Assembly: GCA_913043285.1 (NCBI GenBank)
Contig: CAJWML010000024.1
Span: forward strand, 1 to 49,508
Length of the DNA stretch: 49,508 nt
Reading direction: 5' to 3'
DNA from: CAKZNE01 sp002695025
Lineage (GTDB): Bacteria > Bacteroidota > Bacteroidia > Flavobacteriales > Schleiferiaceae
The notes beneath the pieces were generated by a model. That model was not told the origin of the DNA. It was given only the letters and a program-made list of their open reading frames with translations, and did no database searches. The translations under genes were made by a program, and so were the position numbers. This document shows, piece by piece, positions 48,371 to 49,508 of the stretch (the stretch's first letter is position 1; each line of letters begins with the position of its first letter).

Positions 48371-49354
48371 ATGAGATCAGCGATAAATAAAAAAACAACT
48401 TCACGAAGTTTTGAACCTCAAAACGCAGCCGTATTCATAGCACTCTTCAGCTTGATCCTGAGCAGTTGCTCCAGCTACAGAAGTGAAATTTCATGGCCTG
48501 CAGTTGAAAATGAGCTTACTACCCATTATACTGTGCCCATTTACAAGCTTCATAAGCTGATCCTGATCAAAGGTGAAGCTGACGGAACCAGCGGCTACTT
48601 CATATTCGATACCGGTGCACCCTGCCTCGTTTTAAATGAAACTCATTTTAAAGATTACCATACCGACCCTACCCGACAAGCCACTGGTGTGAATGGCATC
48701 ATACGTGACGTCAGGATACGTTCTGTGGCTAATTTGAAACTGAAAGAGCTTAGCTTCAAGCACCAAATGGCCGATGTGATGGACCTGAGTCACATCGAAA
48801 GAAAACGTAATGTTAAGATACTTGGCCTCTTGGGTATCAATCTTTTTAAAGGTGAGGAACTGGAAATTGATTTACAGCATCAAGTATTGCGGATCTTCAG
48901 AATTGACCAGAACGGAACACGACTGCATAAACAAGGCCCGGTTCCCCAGTCGGGAATTATTTCCATGCCCTTTACATACAAAGGCGCCTTTATACAATTG
49001 GAAGCCCGGATCAACCATCGCCCCTATAACCTTCTATTTGACAGCGGTTCTGAGGTTCTGCTGCTCGATAAAAGCATACTGGATCAGGACAGTATTTACA
49101 CCAAACCCGTAAGCAGTCAAAAACTTTTTAGTACTGATGGTTACCGCTCCGACCTGGAAATAAGACAGCTCAACCAAATTAAGATCGGTTTGAACCTAAG
49201 TGAAGTAAAAATGCTGGCCACCGATCTAAAGAAACTCCGGGCATTTGGTTTTCGCGCGGATGGTCTCATAGGCTATGACCTGATGGCTTCTGGTATAATC
49301 ACTATAAATTTCAATAAGCGCATCCTTCAGATCAAGCCTTATACCAAAACCTGA
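48371..49354 (+). CDS. Aspartyl-protease-like lipoprotein with two DTG/DSG motifs
   Basis: A 327-residue lipoprotein (lipobox LILSSC, about Cys33 from the ATG at 48371). The longer in-frame start at 48185 would run through the terminator and is rejected. Two retropepsin-like halves are visible: YFIFDTGAPCLVLN near residue 80 with a following LLGINLF, and NLLFDSGSEVLLLD near 215 with LIGYDLM. Each half has the Asp-Thr/Ser-Gly site and the later hydrophobic-Gly, so the chain could form a pepsin-like two-lobe active site by itself. Such proteins are often called retropepsin-like aspartic proteases in Bacteroidota. Substrate unknown; it acts outside the inner membrane. Confidence 0.8.
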   Translation: MRSAINKKTTSRSFEPQNAAVFIALFSLILSSCSSYRSEISWPAVENELTTHYTVPIYKLHKLILIKGEADGTSGYFIFDTGAPCLVLNETHFKDYHTDPTRQATGVNGIIRDVRIRSVANLKLKELSFKHQMADVMDLSHIERKRNVKILGLLGINLFKGEELEIDLQHQVLRIFRIDQNGTRLHKQGPVPQSGIISMPFTYKGAFIQLEARINHRPYNLLFDSGSEVLLLDKSILDQDSIYTKPVSSQKLFSTDGYRSDLEIRQLNQIKIGLNLSEVKMLATDLKKLRAFGFRADGLIGYDLMASGIITINFNKRILQIKPYTKT

Positions 49355-49387
49355 TCATTACAGTTTCACCTCCATTTCAAAAAAAAA

Positions 49388-49415
49388 GCCCGGTGCATCA
49401 GCATCGGGCTTTTCT
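49388..49415. terminator. Bidirectional terminator before tRNA-Ser
   Basis: GCCCGGTGC (49388-49396) pairs with GCATCGGGC (49401-49409) with one G-T pair around ATCA. TTTTCTTTC follows on the plus strand and a long T run follows on the minus strand, so it can end both the protease transcript and the tRNA. Confidence 0.8.
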
Positions 49416-49418
49416 TTC

Positions 49419-49508
49419 TGGCGGAGAGAGAGGGATTCGAACCCTCGATACGCTTGTGACGTATACACACTTTCCAGGCGTGCGCCTTCGACCACTCGGC
49501 CACCTCTC
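49419..49508 (-). tRNA. tRNA-Ser (anticodon GGA), cut by the window edge
   Basis: On the minus strand the sequence reads through a D-arm, an anticodon arm CACGC-CTGGAAA-GTGTG with anticodon GGA (49473-49475), a long class II variable arm (ATACG/CGTAT), the T-arm GAGGG-TTCGAAT-CCCTC, acceptor TCTCTCC, discriminator G, and an encoded CCA at 49419-49421. The long variable arm and GGA anticodon identify serine. Only the first base of the mature RNA seems to lie beyond the window. Confidence 0.95.

Noticed and set aside
1..49508. CRISPR array, prophage, integrative element or restriction/defence island
   Set aside because: I found no regular spacer-repeat array, phage structural or integrase genes, transposases, toxin-antitoxin pairs or restriction enzymes. 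The SPFH protein and the propeller are not defence systems on present evidence.
49388..49508. tRNA-Ser as an attachment site for a mobile element
   Set aside because: The tRNA is at the window edge, no integrase lies next to it, and no second copy of its 3' end is seen in the window.

Overview
The window reads as chromosomal DNA of a free-living member of the Bacteroidota. The evidence is a secreted metalloprotease ending in a type IX secretion (T9SS) sorting domain, carboxypeptidase-regulatory-like domains, a lipoprotein beta-propeller of the hybrid two-component type, a LytTR regulator paired with a LytS-like kinase, AraC, DUF4386 and DoxX families typical of the phylum, and several matches to the phylum's -7 promoter element TAnnTTTG. 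I cannot place it below phylum. I see no phage, plasmid, transposase or CRISPR array. Both strands are used, in short operons with 4-bp ATGA overlaps.

Layout. 1-2.3 kb: repeat-bearing spacer, HxlR regulator, then a divergent NTF2-like lipoprotein and SDR. 2.4-5.5 kb: YceI-like protein, fungal-type cytosine deaminase, small membrane protein, large lipoprotein. 5.6-9.2 kb: four-cysteine/membrane/CarboxypepD_reg protein overlapping a secreted transglutaminase, then a PH-like membrane protein, a VOC protein and a CPBP-like membrane protein with a substituted catalytic motif. 9.4-12.6 kb: secreted zinc protease, TatD, asparaginase. 12.7-14.5 kb: AT-rich TPR lipoprotein and ZIP-like transporter among GCGCGATTGAA repeats. 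14.7-18.6 kb: T9SS metalloprotease, DUF2200, small hydrolase. 18.6-20.7 kb: membrane-anchored winged-helix regulator divergent from a lipoprotein propeller. 20.7-25.7 kb: SDR, hydrolase, catalase-peroxidase with a lipoprotein signal, secreted orphan. 25.9-29.1 kb: membrane protein, broken ArsR gene, M23 peptidase, tandem GNAT, SRPBCC protein. 29.2-34.2 kb: AraC regulator divergent from AldB-type aldehyde dehydrogenase, DUF779 and acetyl-CoA synthetase. 34.4-37.5 kb: DoxX, second HxlR, SPFH protein, KASIII-like enzyme. 37.5-41.2 kb: LytTR/LytS pair and serine hydrolase. 41.3-43.5 kb: Lrp regulator divergent from Amt, then a hairpin-rich spacer. 43.6-49.5 kb: TolB-like/TPR/AraC regulator, MDR reductase, two DUF4386 proteins, retropepsin-like lipoprotein and a tRNA-Ser cut by the window edge.

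How genes may work together. AldB, DUF779 and Acs form a plausible acetaldehyde-to-acetyl-CoA route under the divergent AraC protein. The membrane winged-helix protein and the divergent propeller lipoprotein could be one envelope-sensing unit; 10-bp-spaced GTAAA repeats lie between them and also upstream of the YceI-like gene. The two HxlR genes, 34 kb apart, share 13 of 15 bases at a likely operator. These regulatory links are inferred from sequence patterns read by eye.
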